Below, piece by piece: positions 25,353 through 37,700 of a DNA stretch of 64,000 nucleotides. The notes under the pieces were generated by a model that made no database searches, was not told the origin of the DNA, and saw only the letters and a program-made list of their open reading frames with translations. The stretch lies in the NCBI GenBank assembly GCA_016808115.1, contig JAEQBH010004103.1, positions 186,001 to 250,000 on the forward strand, given 5' to 3'. The DNA comes from Tetrastigma voinierianum. Taxonomy: Eukaryota > Streptophyta > Magnoliopsida > Vitales > Vitaceae. Position numbers and translations under genes: made by a program. Positions within the stretch are counted from its first letter, which is position 1, and each line of letters starts with the position of its first letter.

Positions 25353-26070
25353 ACCGACGGGGGTTTGAAAAAGGCCACAGCCCACTCTCCAGGCCCAAAG
25401 AAGAAGTAAGCCCAATGAAACACTCAAGCCCCTGGCACTAGCCCAAAACGAAAGCCTGCCAGCTTCGTCACCCAGTGTCGATAACATGGTAATCGGGTAT
25501 GCCCCAACATCTGGCAACCACTAAATCTCACAAGAGAGCACTTACTAACTTTATCCTAGAGTAATCACACCAAATCTCAAAGAGATTAATGAAGTAGGAT
25601 ATTTCCTAATAACCCTATCCTCAGAAATCACATCAAATCTCACCAATAAGGAAAGTAGGATATTTCCCAATAACTGCTTATCCTGTAAATCAAACCAAAT
25701 CTCACCAATAAGATAAAGAAGGTAATCCCATCACCATCCAATCGTAAAAAACAGATATAAACACAGGTAATTACAGCCACCCCATCAACGTCTAGCCAAG
25801 ACGAAAAACATTCGCTCTAAACGCCTATCTTTTCTCTCGCCGAGAACTGACTTGCATTTGAGCGTGCTTACTGGCGAGCCCCAGTCGACTCCACCTTCTT
25901 TCTGCTTTCAGGAAATACTTACATCCAGAAACGCATTTCACCAAATTTCAACAAAGAATCCTATCTCCAAATTCGACGATCCAGAGTCTTAAGACCACCG
26001 CATAGCAGCCTTCGTTCCCACTTCTTAACGAATTTAACACGTTTCACTTCGGGCCCGATTAAAAGCATCA
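25353..26070 (+). repeat. Right LTR (approximate) of the gypsy element
   Basis: Parallels the left LTR word by word: GGGTTTGAAAAAGGCC, CACTCTCCAGGCCC, repeated AAATCTCACCAATAAG, CGCCTATCTTTTCTCTC and GACGATCCAGAG. The end near 26070 is inferred from the drop in GC content. Confidence 0.55.
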
Positions 26071-26880
26071 TCGCTTGATTTTTGTTTTATCATTAAGAAA
26101 AGTCTCTTATATAGCATCTACGTCAATGTGACTTTACAAACCAACCCTATTTTTGTTTGCATAGCTTGACCCCTATTTCTATACGATATGGTGCTTTCGA
26201 AAACTCTTTATCAAATAAAACGTTTTTTATTTTTATTTTTTATTTTATATCAATTTAGGTTTCCAAATGTGACTGATTCAAACACTAACGTGGCTAGCAT
26301 ACATGGCCGATGACCCAATGGGATTAGGTCAACTATGTATTTCATAAATTTGTCCTACTGAGACTCCCTTGAACCCCATATTTTACTTTTTATAAATTTG
26401 TTCCTATCGAGATTAAAATCTTGAATAATTTCTTTTCTTATGTCTCTACGAACTTTTAACCATTTTAGCTAGGTATTATTGGCAAGTGATTATCATCTTT
26501 GTATATAAAGATCAACTTGAACAACGTATGAATGAAAAAATTATTATTATTATTTTGATATCCCAAACCATCTTACAAACACCTCGATTAATCTCATAGA
26601 AAACTATATATGTTCCATTTGGAATACAAAAAATACTGAGAAAATGAAAAAAAATATTAAGGATAATGATTTTTCATGTTTGGTATCGCCGTCGTAAATA
26701 TAAAAGAAAATCAAAATTTCTTAAATTTTATATATTTAATTTTTTTTTAAGCAAATAAAATGAGCTTGAATAAATACGGAATTAATAATTTAAATTTAAA
26801 TCTATTTTTTATTTTTTTTTTCAAATTTTCTTTCTTATCGCTTTTTCTCATTATTTTTTTTCCTTAGTACTTTACAGGTT
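26071..26880. other. AT-rich intergenic DNA
   Basis: No gene recognised. Confidence 0.4.
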
Positions 26881-26884
26881 TCAA

Positions 26885-27010
26885 ACAAAAACAAAACTAA
26901 TGACCGAGGAAAACCTCCAATAACCTTGAGGGGATTAGAACTAGTAACCATTGAGTAAACCTCAACCCGGACTAACTAAGTTAATTCTTGAGGTTACTTT
27001 GTCAATTACA
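26885..27010 (-). mobile_element. SINE-like relic (minus)
   Basis: On the minus strand the sequence reads GAGGTTTACTCAATGGTTAC, then AGTTCTAATCCCCTCAAGG (B-box-like) and ATTGGAGGTTTTCCTC. It resembles the body of the SINE at 17357-17524 but has no clear poly(A). Decayed. Confidence 0.4.
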
Positions 27011-27704
27011 TTTTACCACCCATTTACTAGATCCCTATTGAGGCCTTTAAGTATATTAAAGTTTTGATTTTATTATATGTAGAGAGTGATGCAGATATAA
27101 AAGAATATATAATAAATGTAAGTTATACAATTTGATGCAACACTGATCACAATATATAGAAGCACAATAGTGTTAAGTAGAAACATCAAAGAGTAAATAT
27201 GTGGTGTTGACACAATAGATACCCACTTTATTTAATTTGATATCTACTTGTCACTCCCACCACATGCACCATCCACCCTAACAAAAGGGAAAAAGCTTTT
27301 CTTTCTTCATGAAAGGGAATCCCTTAACAGCAGGGAAAGGGCAAAAAAACAAAAAACACAAAAACAAAACAAAAATGATTCCTCGATATAGTCCACATTT
27401 TTATTTCAAAATTGGGTAAAAATGAGAATGACTTGAATAATAACTAATAACTAAGGGAACGCTTTGGCTCAAGTTAAACCCGTTTTATATTCTGGGAACG
27501 CAATGTGGAAAATAAAGTGAATAATGCTTGGTTTTGCAGATTTTTCTTAAAACAATCAAATTTCGAGAATAAAAACATTTTCTATAAAATAATAAAATGA
27601 TACTCTCTGTATTTTTAAAAGTTGTTTTTAAAAACAATTTTAAAAAACATGAACCAAACTTTTTTTTCATTAAATCACTTTAGGGTCTGCAAAGAATCAA
27701 ACTT

Positions 27705-27799
27705 GGCTATATTTATTCCTTTTACCCACTAAATAAGTAACAAAAACCTTAAATTCTGGCTATATTTATTCTTTTACCCACTGAATAAGTAACAAAAAT
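27705..27799. repeat. Tandem duplication, period 53 bp
   Basis: GGCTATATTTATTC followed by TTTTACCCACT and AATAAGTAACAAAAA occurs at 27705-27747 and again at 27758-27799, nearly identical. Confidence 0.85.
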
Positions 27800-28082
27800 A
27801 CCTTTCAAACAGTGTGCTTTTTGGGGTGGTGAAGGCATGTTGAATCCTTTTGAGAACCCAAAATAAAAGAAAAACACAAACACTTCAAGAATATCAAGCA
27901 TAACATAAATCCAAGACAATCTGTATTGAGGTAACCCACTTGCAAAGCAATGCAGAATGATTGGGATGGGATTACAATGGTTATTGTCCATAAATTGCAT
28001 ACTTGTACCCCCTCGCACCAATTCGAGGTTATACAATCCAGGAGCGTGAATGAAATAAACCATCGTGAGCCTCACCAGAAAA

Positions 28083-28413
28083 TACCTGTCGACTACGTGA
28101 TAATCAAATCAAGCTTGAATAGCTTGTCGAGTCGAATTAAAGTATCACAATACAAGACTCGAGTTGCTCGTGAGCTTAATCGAACATTAATGTTTTATTA
28201 ATCGATTCGAACTCCAATCAAATATAATTATTTATTAATTTTTTAATTCATTTGAACTTTGTCGAGTAGAGTTACTAGATAACTCGACTATTTTTTCAAG
28301 TCAAGTCTCAAACATTTGAAAAAAAAAACTCGATCAAGTTCAAACTTCAAGTTTTTTAATCGAGTCGAAGCTTGAGTTTGACTCTGTAACAACTCGACTT
28401 GACTGACATTACA
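28083..28413. repeat. TCGAGTCGA-rich repeat, probable MITE
   Basis: About 330 bp dense in CGAGTCGA, ACTCGA and CTTGA words in both orientations. It ends on the minus strand with GGTGTAATGTCAGTCAAGTC. Such CGAGCTCGA-type blocks are common non-autonomous repeats in plants. Paired ends and a target duplication could not be defined. Confidence 0.4.
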
Positions 28414-28439
28414 CCCTCATACCCAGTCAGTAATCTGGG

Positions 28440-28520
28440 AGGTTTTATGATATGAGTCGAGCCACGCCGCAGTTCGTTCAAACATCCATAATTATAAAAA
28501 AAAAAAAAGAAAAAAAAAGA
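28440..28520 (+). mobile_element. SINE tail fragment with poly(A)
   Basis: GAGTCGAGCCACGCCGCAG then CAAACATCCATAATTAT and a poly(A)-rich tail. It parallels the 3' end of the SINE at 17357-17524, including CAAACATCCAT before the tail. Confidence 0.5.
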
Positions 28521-29203
28521 TAAATAAATAAATGGGAAGACAACAAAATCAATGACCACAGACAGCAGAATCTAGGATGTTTTGCAAAGTGCTTTCGGCA
28601 GTTTGAAATAACTACAAAACTCCAAGTAGAACCAACCAAATAGTCTCTCTTAGTGGGTTGGTGGAGAGTAGAGTGGGGGAGTTATATCATATGGCTCTTT
28701 ACATCATAATTTCAATCAACATCTTCATAGTATCTCCCATCCTTTTTTTTTTCCAAAACTAACCACCATTAAAGGGTTAATTGCATATATCATACGGCAT
28801 TATTATAATAAGAACTGTCTTATAGACTTATAGTTATGGTATGGTATGCATCATCAGCATTAATGCTCTTTGACAACAATGCACAAGATATTTAGGCCGT
28901 ATAAGATATGGAGAGACAAAAGGAGTAGACAACCAATATCCATCTGAAGCCCCAATTCTAACCTAACCGGTATCTCCACTTTTCGAAACTGACCAAATTT
29001 ATAAACAAAACGCCTGCCGGCTTCGTTCAAAATAATTCTTTCAAAACATGGTAACATCATCAAAACGTGTTTTCCGGTGAAATCACATATTGTTTAATTT
29101 ATTTTCGTCTTCATTTTCGCAACTAAAAAAAAATTACGAACCGAATTTGCTCTTCGCTCTCATCATGTTAATAAATGGCTTTTAAAACATTTAACTAAAC
29201 AAA

Positions 29204-29545
29204 CCCTAAAATACTCAAATACACTAACCGTCATCATGGAAACATCATTACTTTCTTAGAACTTCATCAAACTGAGTTCATTTAAACGTTTGAAAACACA
29301 AAGAAAACCATTGGCAGGCTGTTGTGTTCTCTAAAAAACGTTGCTTTTTTTTTTAATTTCTAAGATTTTTTAGTTCTTTGTAGTCTTTTTGTAACAAAAA
29401 ACATCTGAAAACCAAACTTGTTTTATCTGTTTTCTTGATTTTCTTGTTTTTGAGAACATAAAAATAGTTTTCAAAAACATGAGCAGGCCCTAAAACACTA
29501 AAATACACCAACCGTCATCATGGAAACACCATAACTTTTTAGAAT
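29204..29545. repeat. Direct repeat pair flanking a 225-bp insert
   Basis: CCCTAAAATACTCAAATACACTA then CCGTCATCATGGAAACA at 29204-29262 recurs with a few changes at 29488-29545. The insert between is rich in GTTTTC/GAAAAC words and ends in GAGCAGGCCC, resembling the GGGCCTGTTT ends of Tourist-type MITEs in this window. It may be a duplication accompanying a MITE. Confidence 0.5.
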
Positions 29546-29549
29546 CACC

Positions 29550-31236
29550 AAAAGGATACATCAAATTACAATCCTGTACTGAAAGGAGCCAAAAGACGAG
29601 TACAACTAGATAAAACAAAGTAGTAAACCTCCAACCTAATTAAAAAAATATATATATAAATAAAAAACATGTAAATATAAAACCTACAAATCAACTAAGT
29701 TATATTTGAAATTGCAATGTGATCTATCAAAATATAATTGAAATTGCAATGCGTGCGTATATTAGCATTTGATCCATTTAGAAAACCATGGCTACGTCGG
29801 TTTCTTATTTTTAAAATTATTTTCGTTATAAAAACAAAAAAAAACAAAAAAGAATACATTTGATTCCCATTTTTTTATCTAAAAACACAAAAACACGACA
29901 TTGATTCTACTTTTTTATTCTAAAAACACAAAAACACTATAAACTCCATGTCCCTGCTTTTTCAAAACTATTCTTAAAAAATTTTTGAAAACACAAAGAA
30001 CACATTTTCGATGTTTCCTGAAACTGTTTTTAAATTTAGTGTTTTTGTGGCCTTTTCAGGTTTTTCATAATGAAAAAAAAAAATCAAACATGCTTTCTCG
30101 TTTTTAAATACAAAACGACGATAAAAAATCAAAACAAACAGGCAATTAAATTTAAAATAACAGTTAACAGATTTCAAAGAACACCAAATGACAAGCCAGA
30201 ATGCTTTCAAAACTATTCTCGCTAGTAAATTTTAAAACAAGTGATCCAAAAGGCCCTATTTCTCTACGATATGAATGAAAGGAAAGCATTCCATGCTTTC
30301 TCTTTCCTAGAAAAGAAACCTGTCGATTTTAAAAGGGAACGATAAACACAGCATTACCCATTCTAAGTCAAACAATATGAGCAGACTAGCTGCCATGGAA
30401 TCCTATGGGCGAACATGATATTCTCCTTTGTTTCATTAAAACTTATTTACTGAATCAACTGATCTTATCCTCCCCTTCCCCTTTTATTATAGGATGCAGT
30501 TTAAAAGAGACATAAGAAACAGAATCTCGTTGTGGCAGAGAGTTCTGTATCCTTAATTACTATAAAGAGTTATTTTTCTCTTCACATAATATTAGAACCA
30601 TATAAGAAATCATAAGACTTTAAGGTTAAGGTTTTGTCGTATAGTCAAATCCGACAACCCATTAAACGACTGTGTCTATCTCACTCCGATCACGTTTCAG
30701 TCATCGTGAAGCCTCTCAAAAGCCCGGCAATCCATCGCGGAACACCCCGAAAAAGAAAACACGGCAACTTAACCCACTGATACCATATCGAGCCGCTGTG
30801 GGACTTCCAACAATAACAACAGCCTTTTGAGGACATTTAAAAGGGGAAGAAAACGAAGGAAGCTCAAACTAAGAATGATAGATTGAGGATGAGAACAAAC
30901 CAACCACCCACCTCAGAATTGGGTTGAAATGAATATGAAATGTCACAAACATAGATATTTGGCCTAAAAAAGCACAATCTCTCCTCTACCCCCAAAGTCA
31001 ACCCATCACCCACCAACAACAACTAACAGCCAAAAAACCAAGAGGAAAAAAACAGAGGACAAAGAAATAATCCTTCACTGGTTAGTAAAATTTCACCTGG
31101 AAACAATAGAAATGAAAAAAAAGGATAAAAGCAAAGTGAAAAGTAAGCCTATAAAAGAAAAGAGAGTCTGCAGCAGTTACCTATACAGCCATATTTCAGA
31201 TAAAACTGAGTGCTGTAAGGGTGCTGGATATATATA
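29550..31236. other. Intergenic DNA and 3' flank of the helicase gene
   Basis: A/T-rich with MITE-like GTTTTC/AAAACAC debris (29790-30260). The helicase mRNA (minus strand) must end within it, but I see no single compelling polyadenylation signal. No other gene recognised. Confidence 0.4.
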
Positions 31237-31719
31237 TTAGTCCCAAGCACTGGTCGCCCCTGGACCATATCCTCCATAATATCCACTGGAAGCCCCATAT
31301 CCAGCGCTGCTGTTACCCCCGGAATAGTAATCCGTGCTGCTCCTGTTATAAGAGGCATCTCTTCGAAAGTCACGGCCACCAAACCGCACTCCAGAACGAC
31401 GATTCTTTCCCAAATTAGGAGATCGAGCAGCATACCGTGACAGCCAAGCGGGTACTTCTTGATTCGCTTCCTGCATTAACTCAGATAGAGACTTTGCCAA
31501 TGATGAGTTGTTGTCGTTGAAGAATGCAGTCGCTAAACCTGTGTTCCCAGCACGTCCTGTCCTCCCAATGCGGTGGACGTAATCATCAATGTCATTCGGC
31601 AGGTCAAAGTTGACAACATGCGCGACATGGGGAATATCAAGACCACGGGCTGCCACATCTGTCGCAACCAAAATTGGGGTGACCCCGCTTTTAAATGACC
31701 TCAATGCCTGTTCTCTCTC
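31237..31719 (-). CDS. RH52: Helicase coding exon 6 (motifs V and VI, C-terminal tail)
   Basis: 160 codons plus TAA. EREQALRSFKSGVTPILVAT, then DVAARGLDIP (V) and HRIGRTGRAG (VI), then AWLSRYAARS and an R/G then S/Y/G-rich tail ending GPGATSAWD, the family's typical end. Acceptor TCTGCAG. Confidence 0.93.
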   Translation of the reverse strand, partial: EREQALRSFKSGVTPILVATDVAARGLDIPHVAHVVNFDLPNDIDDYVHRIGRTGRAGNTGLATAFFNDNNSSLAKSLSELMQEANQEVPAWLSRYAARSPNLGKNRRSGVRFGGRDFRRDASYNRSSTDYYSGGNSSAGYGASSGYYGGYGPGATSAWD

Positions 31720-34700
31720 CTGCAGAGACATAAAAATACAGAAATAAACAACAAAAATATGTGCAAGGATTCCAGTAGAAATATGTGCAAACATTTTCTT
31801 CTACTAGTTAAAAAAGGAAATAAGACAAACAATTTAATAGGAATCCAAGTGTGGTAAAATGAGGCAAAAAAACCAAATTCACAGAAATGGCACAATGTTC
31901 AACATTCAATCTATCAGCAAGCCCCACACCAAGAAGCAAACAAACCAAGAAGGCCACCTATATGTTTGACCCATGTAAGCTGATTAATCAAATTTAAAAA
32001 TAAAATAAAAAAATTCAGATCACCCTCGCACATGCATTTATGTTTCCATCATGCCTCAGAGCATTTAATTTCCTCACTTAAGACTTAATAGAACATCCAA
32101 ATTCAATCCCTCTTCCACAGTATGTACCAAAACCTTAAACATTCTAACAGAACATCAAAATTCAATTTTCTACTATACTCATCCGATGAAAAATGCAACA
32201 CTTGACTAATATTGTCCAAATAATTACGTACACTATCCAATGAACTTGGGGCTATCTTACAAGCTATTCAAACTGTTAAAAGGCATGATATTCATATTAA
32301 ACCCAAATCCTAACAGCTTGAGCTTTTATGAGAGTTGGATGTTTAACATGGTATCAAAGTCTGGTTTGTCAAGAGGTCTTGAATTCGAACCACCTCTTTG
32401 TAATTTATTCCTCATTTTTTGATTTGAATGTCCATGGAGAACTCTATTTGATTTATTTGAATCAGCACGTGAGGGATGGTGTTATAAGGCATGGTATTCA
32501 TATTAAACCCAAATCCTAACAGTTTGAGCTTTTAGGAGAGTTGGCCGTTTAACACAAACCAGCCAGGTTAGATTGGGTCGCTCCTAGAAGCAAAAGTGAC
32601 ATGATAGACATCTACTTTAGAGGTTTAAGAAGTACTATTAGATGCAAAGTTCTTGGGAAATTGTTATGTAAATCAAAAGAGTTTAAAGAGAAAAGAAAGT
32701 AGCAATACTTTCAGTTCATTTGGTAGGAAGATGTATCACCCCCCATAAGGAGTGTTAAGGCATAGGCTAATGCAGTACTCCATCAATGTACAGTCATCCT
32801 TCACTGACCCACATGGACCATATCATGAAAAACTTGTTAAAAAAAATGAAACTATTGAACTATGGAAGAATATTCGAGGAAACAAATAGATAGGGAAAGG
32901 TAATCTAGAGGAAGTTAAAATGCACACTATCAAATCACATAAAGAGGGCAGTAGTGAATGATGCCAATACCTTACCCAATGTTCCAATATGTCATCTTTT
33001 CTTCGCTATAAAAAGACACTAAGGTGATGTTTGTTTCTTGGCTTTTTCTGAGTTATATGTGCTTTTAGCATTCAAATTTCGTTTGTTTTTTTTAACTTTT
33101 TCATGACTTATTTCTGAATTTTTTGAACTTTTTGTTGAATAGAAAAAGCCAAAATATTAGACTTTTTACTTTTTCTTAATGTTTTGAATGTTTTTTCTAT
33201 TAAAAAAACTATATGTTATAATATAAGAAAATCATATTCTTTATGATTCATTTCATACTAATTAAATAAAAACATATGTATTTTTAAATTTTTATTTAAA
33301 AATTTATTGTCTCAAAATTTAGATAAAAAATAAAAGATTGATTTTTTTTAGAAAAAACAACCGACTAAAGACTTAATTCTATTAAGCACTATTAAGAACA
33401 AAAGTTCTATTTAGCTTTAAGTGAAAAAAAAACAAACGCCACCTAAGTTTAAAAATACAGTTTATGAGCACAAATGTCCTAATTCAATAGCAGATTTAGA
33501 AAATAGCAGCAATTCCCTAGCTACATCCTTGCTCCTCTTATGACCAAACACAGACCAATAAAGTATAAAAAGGCCTCTCATAAGTTCAGCAAATCATACG
33601 TTATTGTTAGGATGTGAATGTTGGCCAATTTTGTTATGCTGGGATATCGATTTTGACTCAGTTAACGTACGATTTGCTGAGTCAAATCGATATCCCAGCA
33701 TAACAAAATAGGCCAACATTCACATCCCAGCATAACAAAATTGGCTAACATTCACATCAAACTCACCTGTTGTGATCTGTCACCATGAATAGTAGTTGCA
33801 GGAAAACCATTCATACACAACCAATGTTCCAGCGAATCAGCACCTTTTTTGGTCTCCACAAATACTAAAGTCAGAGCTTGCTGCAATAACAATATCATCA
33901 AAAGAAATAGTCAGGTTAGATGTCAAAGACCGAGGACCTTCAACAAGAAAAATAATCTTATATTACATATATGTATTAACCATTTGATAAAAAAAATAAA
34001 AAATAATAGTATAAGAAGAAGACAGAAAAAAAAAATCAAATCCTAGTCCAGCACATTAGGAAACTTTGATGAAAGCATAGAAAAACACTGAGGACATTCT
34101 CTCCAGTATTACCTTCCCATGGGCACCATTTGCCCTCTGTGCATGAAGAAGATCCATGAGATGACTTCTCTTGTCGGTATCATGAACAAACTCAACTCTT
34201 TGGACAATTAAGTCAGTACTCGAACCAACTCTTCCAACAGCCAGAAAAACATAACTTGAAAGGAAATCAGAAGCTAGTCTCTGCACGTGAAACCAATAGT
34301 AGCAAATGCATGAAAAATGCAATTGAAATTTTTATAAGCATCAATTACACAGGCTGATGCAACTCCAAATTCTTTTGCATGAAACGACATTCAAAACCAC
34401 CTCCAGTGCATGCCAAAAGATAATAAGTGCAACATAGAGTAGTTACACAAAAATAGTTTTGACTTATAAAAATGAACAGAGTTGAATTTCATGGAGTAAC
34501 ATCAGTTTCCGGCAATTATCAAATTTGATGCAATGAAGAGCTAAGAATTCATTCATCTTAAATTGTACGAAATTTCTTCTCCTCCCGAAAATATAACCAT
34601 CAAAAATTGGGAATTACCACAAACAGATAAACATACTTGTATCTCTTTTGGAAAGGTGGCACTGAACAGCATTGTCTGTCTTACACCCCGTGGAGGCATG

Positions 34701-37700
34701 TCCATTTGTTCCACAATTTTCCTTATTTGTGGTTCAAACCCCATATCCAGCATTCGATCTGCCTCATCTAGAGCTAAATACCTTATCATCTGTAATGAAA
34801 CTCTTGCCCTCTCGAGCAAATCAACCAACCGTCCAGGAGTTGCCACCAGAATATCAACACCTCTTTCTAGATCCCGCAGCTAGCCAAACATAATATAGAA
34901 TTAATTAACACAGAAAGCCACAGTAAATAAGTGCAATGCAATCACAGAAATATTAGTTGTGAACATTATGTATTCAAGAACAATACATGAATGTCTGATT
35001 TAGAAGTCAAGTAACAAAACCAAGCTTGACTGCAACAATAGTAGTGAAAAGGCATCATATGATCAAAAAGAGAAATCAAAAAGCACCAGAATCCAAAGAG
35101 GACATGTATATCACTGCTTTAATTTGTGAATCAGTTGAAGATTTCCCAAGTGAACAAGTACAAGACCGACCAAATAACACATTGTATCCGATATGTTTCC
35201 AAATGAACAAGTACAAGACCAACCAAATAACACAATCACAATGTATCCGATATGTTTCCAAATGAACAAACACAAGACCATACAAATAACCCAATGTATT
35301 CAATATCAATATGAGGCCTTTGAAAACAGTGGCTCCAACAAGCAAAAAACAAAAAATAAAATATAAGGGCCTGTTTGGTTACAGTTTCTGAAAACTGTTT
35401 TTTATTCTGAAAAACAAGGAAAACACCAAGAACATGTTTGGTTCCAAGTGTTTTTTTTTTTTTTTTTTTTTGTTCTGGAAAACACGGAGAACACAGAAAA
35501 TAATAAATTCAAATAACACAATGCTTTTCAAAGAACAACAAACGCGTATTTCAGGAGCCAAAATTGTTCTCAATAATGAAGAGGTAAAAACCATGAACGA
35601 AACAGGCCCTAAATGCTCTACTCAGGTAACTGTTTTCTGATCTGTTATGAAACAAAAAATTATTTAGGAATCCAAAACGTTTTTAACTTATTTGTGATCA
35701 TTTTTAAAATAATTTTACATCTATTACTTTATTTCAAATCATTCTACATGTTCGTATAATTATTTTCTTAAATAACCAAAAAAAATAAGTTAAAAAACAA
35801 CTAAAACACATTCTCTTTTTTTGTATTGATCACTGTTATTATTCTTTTTTTTTCCTTTTTATCCATGTCAGGAGTTGAACCAGAAATTTCCATAATCCAA
35901 TCCCATCCATTTACCACTTCAGCCAAGCCTCAAGGGCAAACTGGAAACATGTTCTCTAAAGCTTTCTTCAGAAAAAGGTATTCTAGTTGTCAAATTAGTT
36001 TTTTTCAAAAGAATAGAAAATTGTTCACAAAAAAAGTTACCAAACAAACCAAAAGCCACATATAACTCCGCCAAATTGTCTCTAACTTCGAATAGTTTAC
36101 TAGTCGATTTAATTGTTACATAAATAAATGTCCTACATCGATTTTTTTTTATATGGAGAGGTAGAAAATGTAAATGCTAATATCACATGGATATTAGTAT
36201 TTTCTAAAGGTTGATCAATTTTTATTTATTCCTATCTCCAAAACATCATTTTAAACAATTTAAAGAAGAAAAGAAAAGGCCCTTGAGAACTAGCTCAAGT
36301 GGTAAAGTGGTCAAGGGTTGTGGTGGGGTTAGGGGAGGTTCCAAGTTCAAATCCCAATAGGGACAAAAAAATGAAGGAAAAAAAAGCGGAATAGAAATCT
36401 CTTCTGCTAGAGAAGAAAACATGTTAAATTTTTACAGGCAGAAAACATATCCCAATAGTGCAGACCAATAGTCATATAACCTGACAATATGAGAATTGTA
36501 GACCCATTCAGATCCTTGGTTTCAGCCAACTAAACTGAACCTAGTCTCTTGTCATTTTAAAAAGCGAAACCTTCTTGTTTTTGTCACCTTGTAATAGATA
36601 ATGTTTTGCAGCTCCCACGTTCCCGATAACATATGGTTGACGCTAGCAACATGTGCAGTGAATAAATGTAGTGTGCACCAAAGAGCACTAGGAAGCTCCA
36701 CAAAAGTAGGGTAGGAGGGCAGAATCTCAGTCATCCTAAAAACCTTGTAGACCAGGATATTGCCAAAACATGTGCACAAGCCACAAAATTAATGGGTGTC
36801 CTGTGAATAGCTACATTAAGACTTTCAATTTATTAAGCTTTCCACATTAGTAGAGGATATTGTGACAGTTAATTCCCAAAGATGAGACCCAGCCTGGTCA
36901 TTTGCTGTCCAGACACTATTTTTTTTTTTTTTTTTGATAGATAAAACAGAGCAGATTTTATAAACACAAAAAATGGGAACCAGGTTGATCCATGTATACA
37001 GGGAGTAAACAAAGGACAACCAGGCCTGTACAGAAAAGAGACCAAAAAAGAAAACCCACCACCCAAAACAGAACCCTAGAGAATGAACAGAAAAATTCTT
37101 TTAAGAGAGCACTCCACCGTAACAAAACCAGCCCAAGAAATTAGGTTTTAAGTCTAGAAACAGAGAACGGTGTGCCATAGAAGACAATACGGTTCCTCTC
37201 CTTCAAGACTGCCCTGAACAGGCAAAGGGGGCCTGCCCTCCACAGCTTTCTAACCCTCTTCCTTATGGGGAAGTTGGTCCATTCCAGTATCAAATCCTTA
37301 GGGAGAGGTGACCCAATCTAAAACCAGGGCAGGATGAGCTCTCCCATAAACCCCAAACCAAAGGGCAGTGGATCAAAAGGTGATTCAAGTCTTCCTCAGC
37401 TTCTCCACACAAAAGGGCATTTACTAGCCATCTAGAAGCCCCTCTTTTTTAGATGCTCCATGGTAAGCACTTTTCCCCACCAAACTTCCCAAGCGAAGAA
37501 GCACACTTTAGGAGGCACACAACCATTCCATAATATTTTCATTGTGTGAAGTCCCGCTCAAGATCACCTTCCAAGAGGGCTTGCATTTGCCTCACTACAA
37601 ACCGCCTTCTCTGGCCATAAGACACTAATTAAACTACATGTGTTCTTCAAACCACCACACCCAAATCATTGTAAAATTAAACCATAAATTTTTTTATTTT

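Larger units (their letters stand above)
20508..26070 (+). mobile_element. Degenerate Ty3/gypsy (Tat-like) retrotransposon with tandem-repeat interior
   Basis: Two related terminal blocks (about 20508-21290 and 25353-26070) share an ordered series of words. These are CCACTCTCC...CCCAAAG, AAACAC, a run of AATCTCACC / GATATTTCCTAATAA motifs, then CGCCTATCTTTCTCTC, then GACGATCC near the end. They are read as diverged LTRs in direct orientation. Between them lie a broken gag (21830-22520, plus) and a long tandem array, then a purine-rich stretch before the right LTR. No protease, RT or integrase was recognised, so the element is non-autonomous or has lost pol. LTR limits are approximate and no target duplication was identified. 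Confidence 0.7.
32274..32554 (+). mobile_element. Complete TRIM retrotransposon with 75-bp LTRs
   Basis: Two 75-bp direct repeats (32274-32348 and 32480-32554) start TGTTA and end GTTTAACA. The 5' copy is followed immediately by TGGTATCAAAGTC, a primer-binding site for the initiator methionine tRNA. The 3' copy is preceded by purine-rich GAGGGATGG. The element is flanked by CAAAC on both sides (32269-32273 and 32555-32559), a 5-bp target duplication. The 131-bp interior has no coding capacity, so any movement needed enzymes supplied by other elements. Confidence 0.92.
31720..33766 (-). other. Helicase intron 5 (2.05 kb) with three small elements
   Basis: Contains, from the acceptor side, a plus-strand TRIM (32274-32554), a Tourist-like MITE (33023-33443) and an inverted-repeat hairpin (33611-33726). 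The rest is unique AT-rich DNA. Confidence 0.85.

Noticed and set aside
31149..31433. Overlapping frame antisense or out of phase to helicase exon 6
   Set aside because: Shadow of a conserved exon whose own frame is unmistakable.
35434..35640. Small phenylalanine-rich protein
   Set aside because: Produced by the T run inside the 243-bp MITE.
36911..37627. Firm target duplication for the LINE at 36919
   Set aside because: Only AGACACTA (8 bp) matches, and one copy abuts the T tract, so chance is possible. Reported only as tentative.
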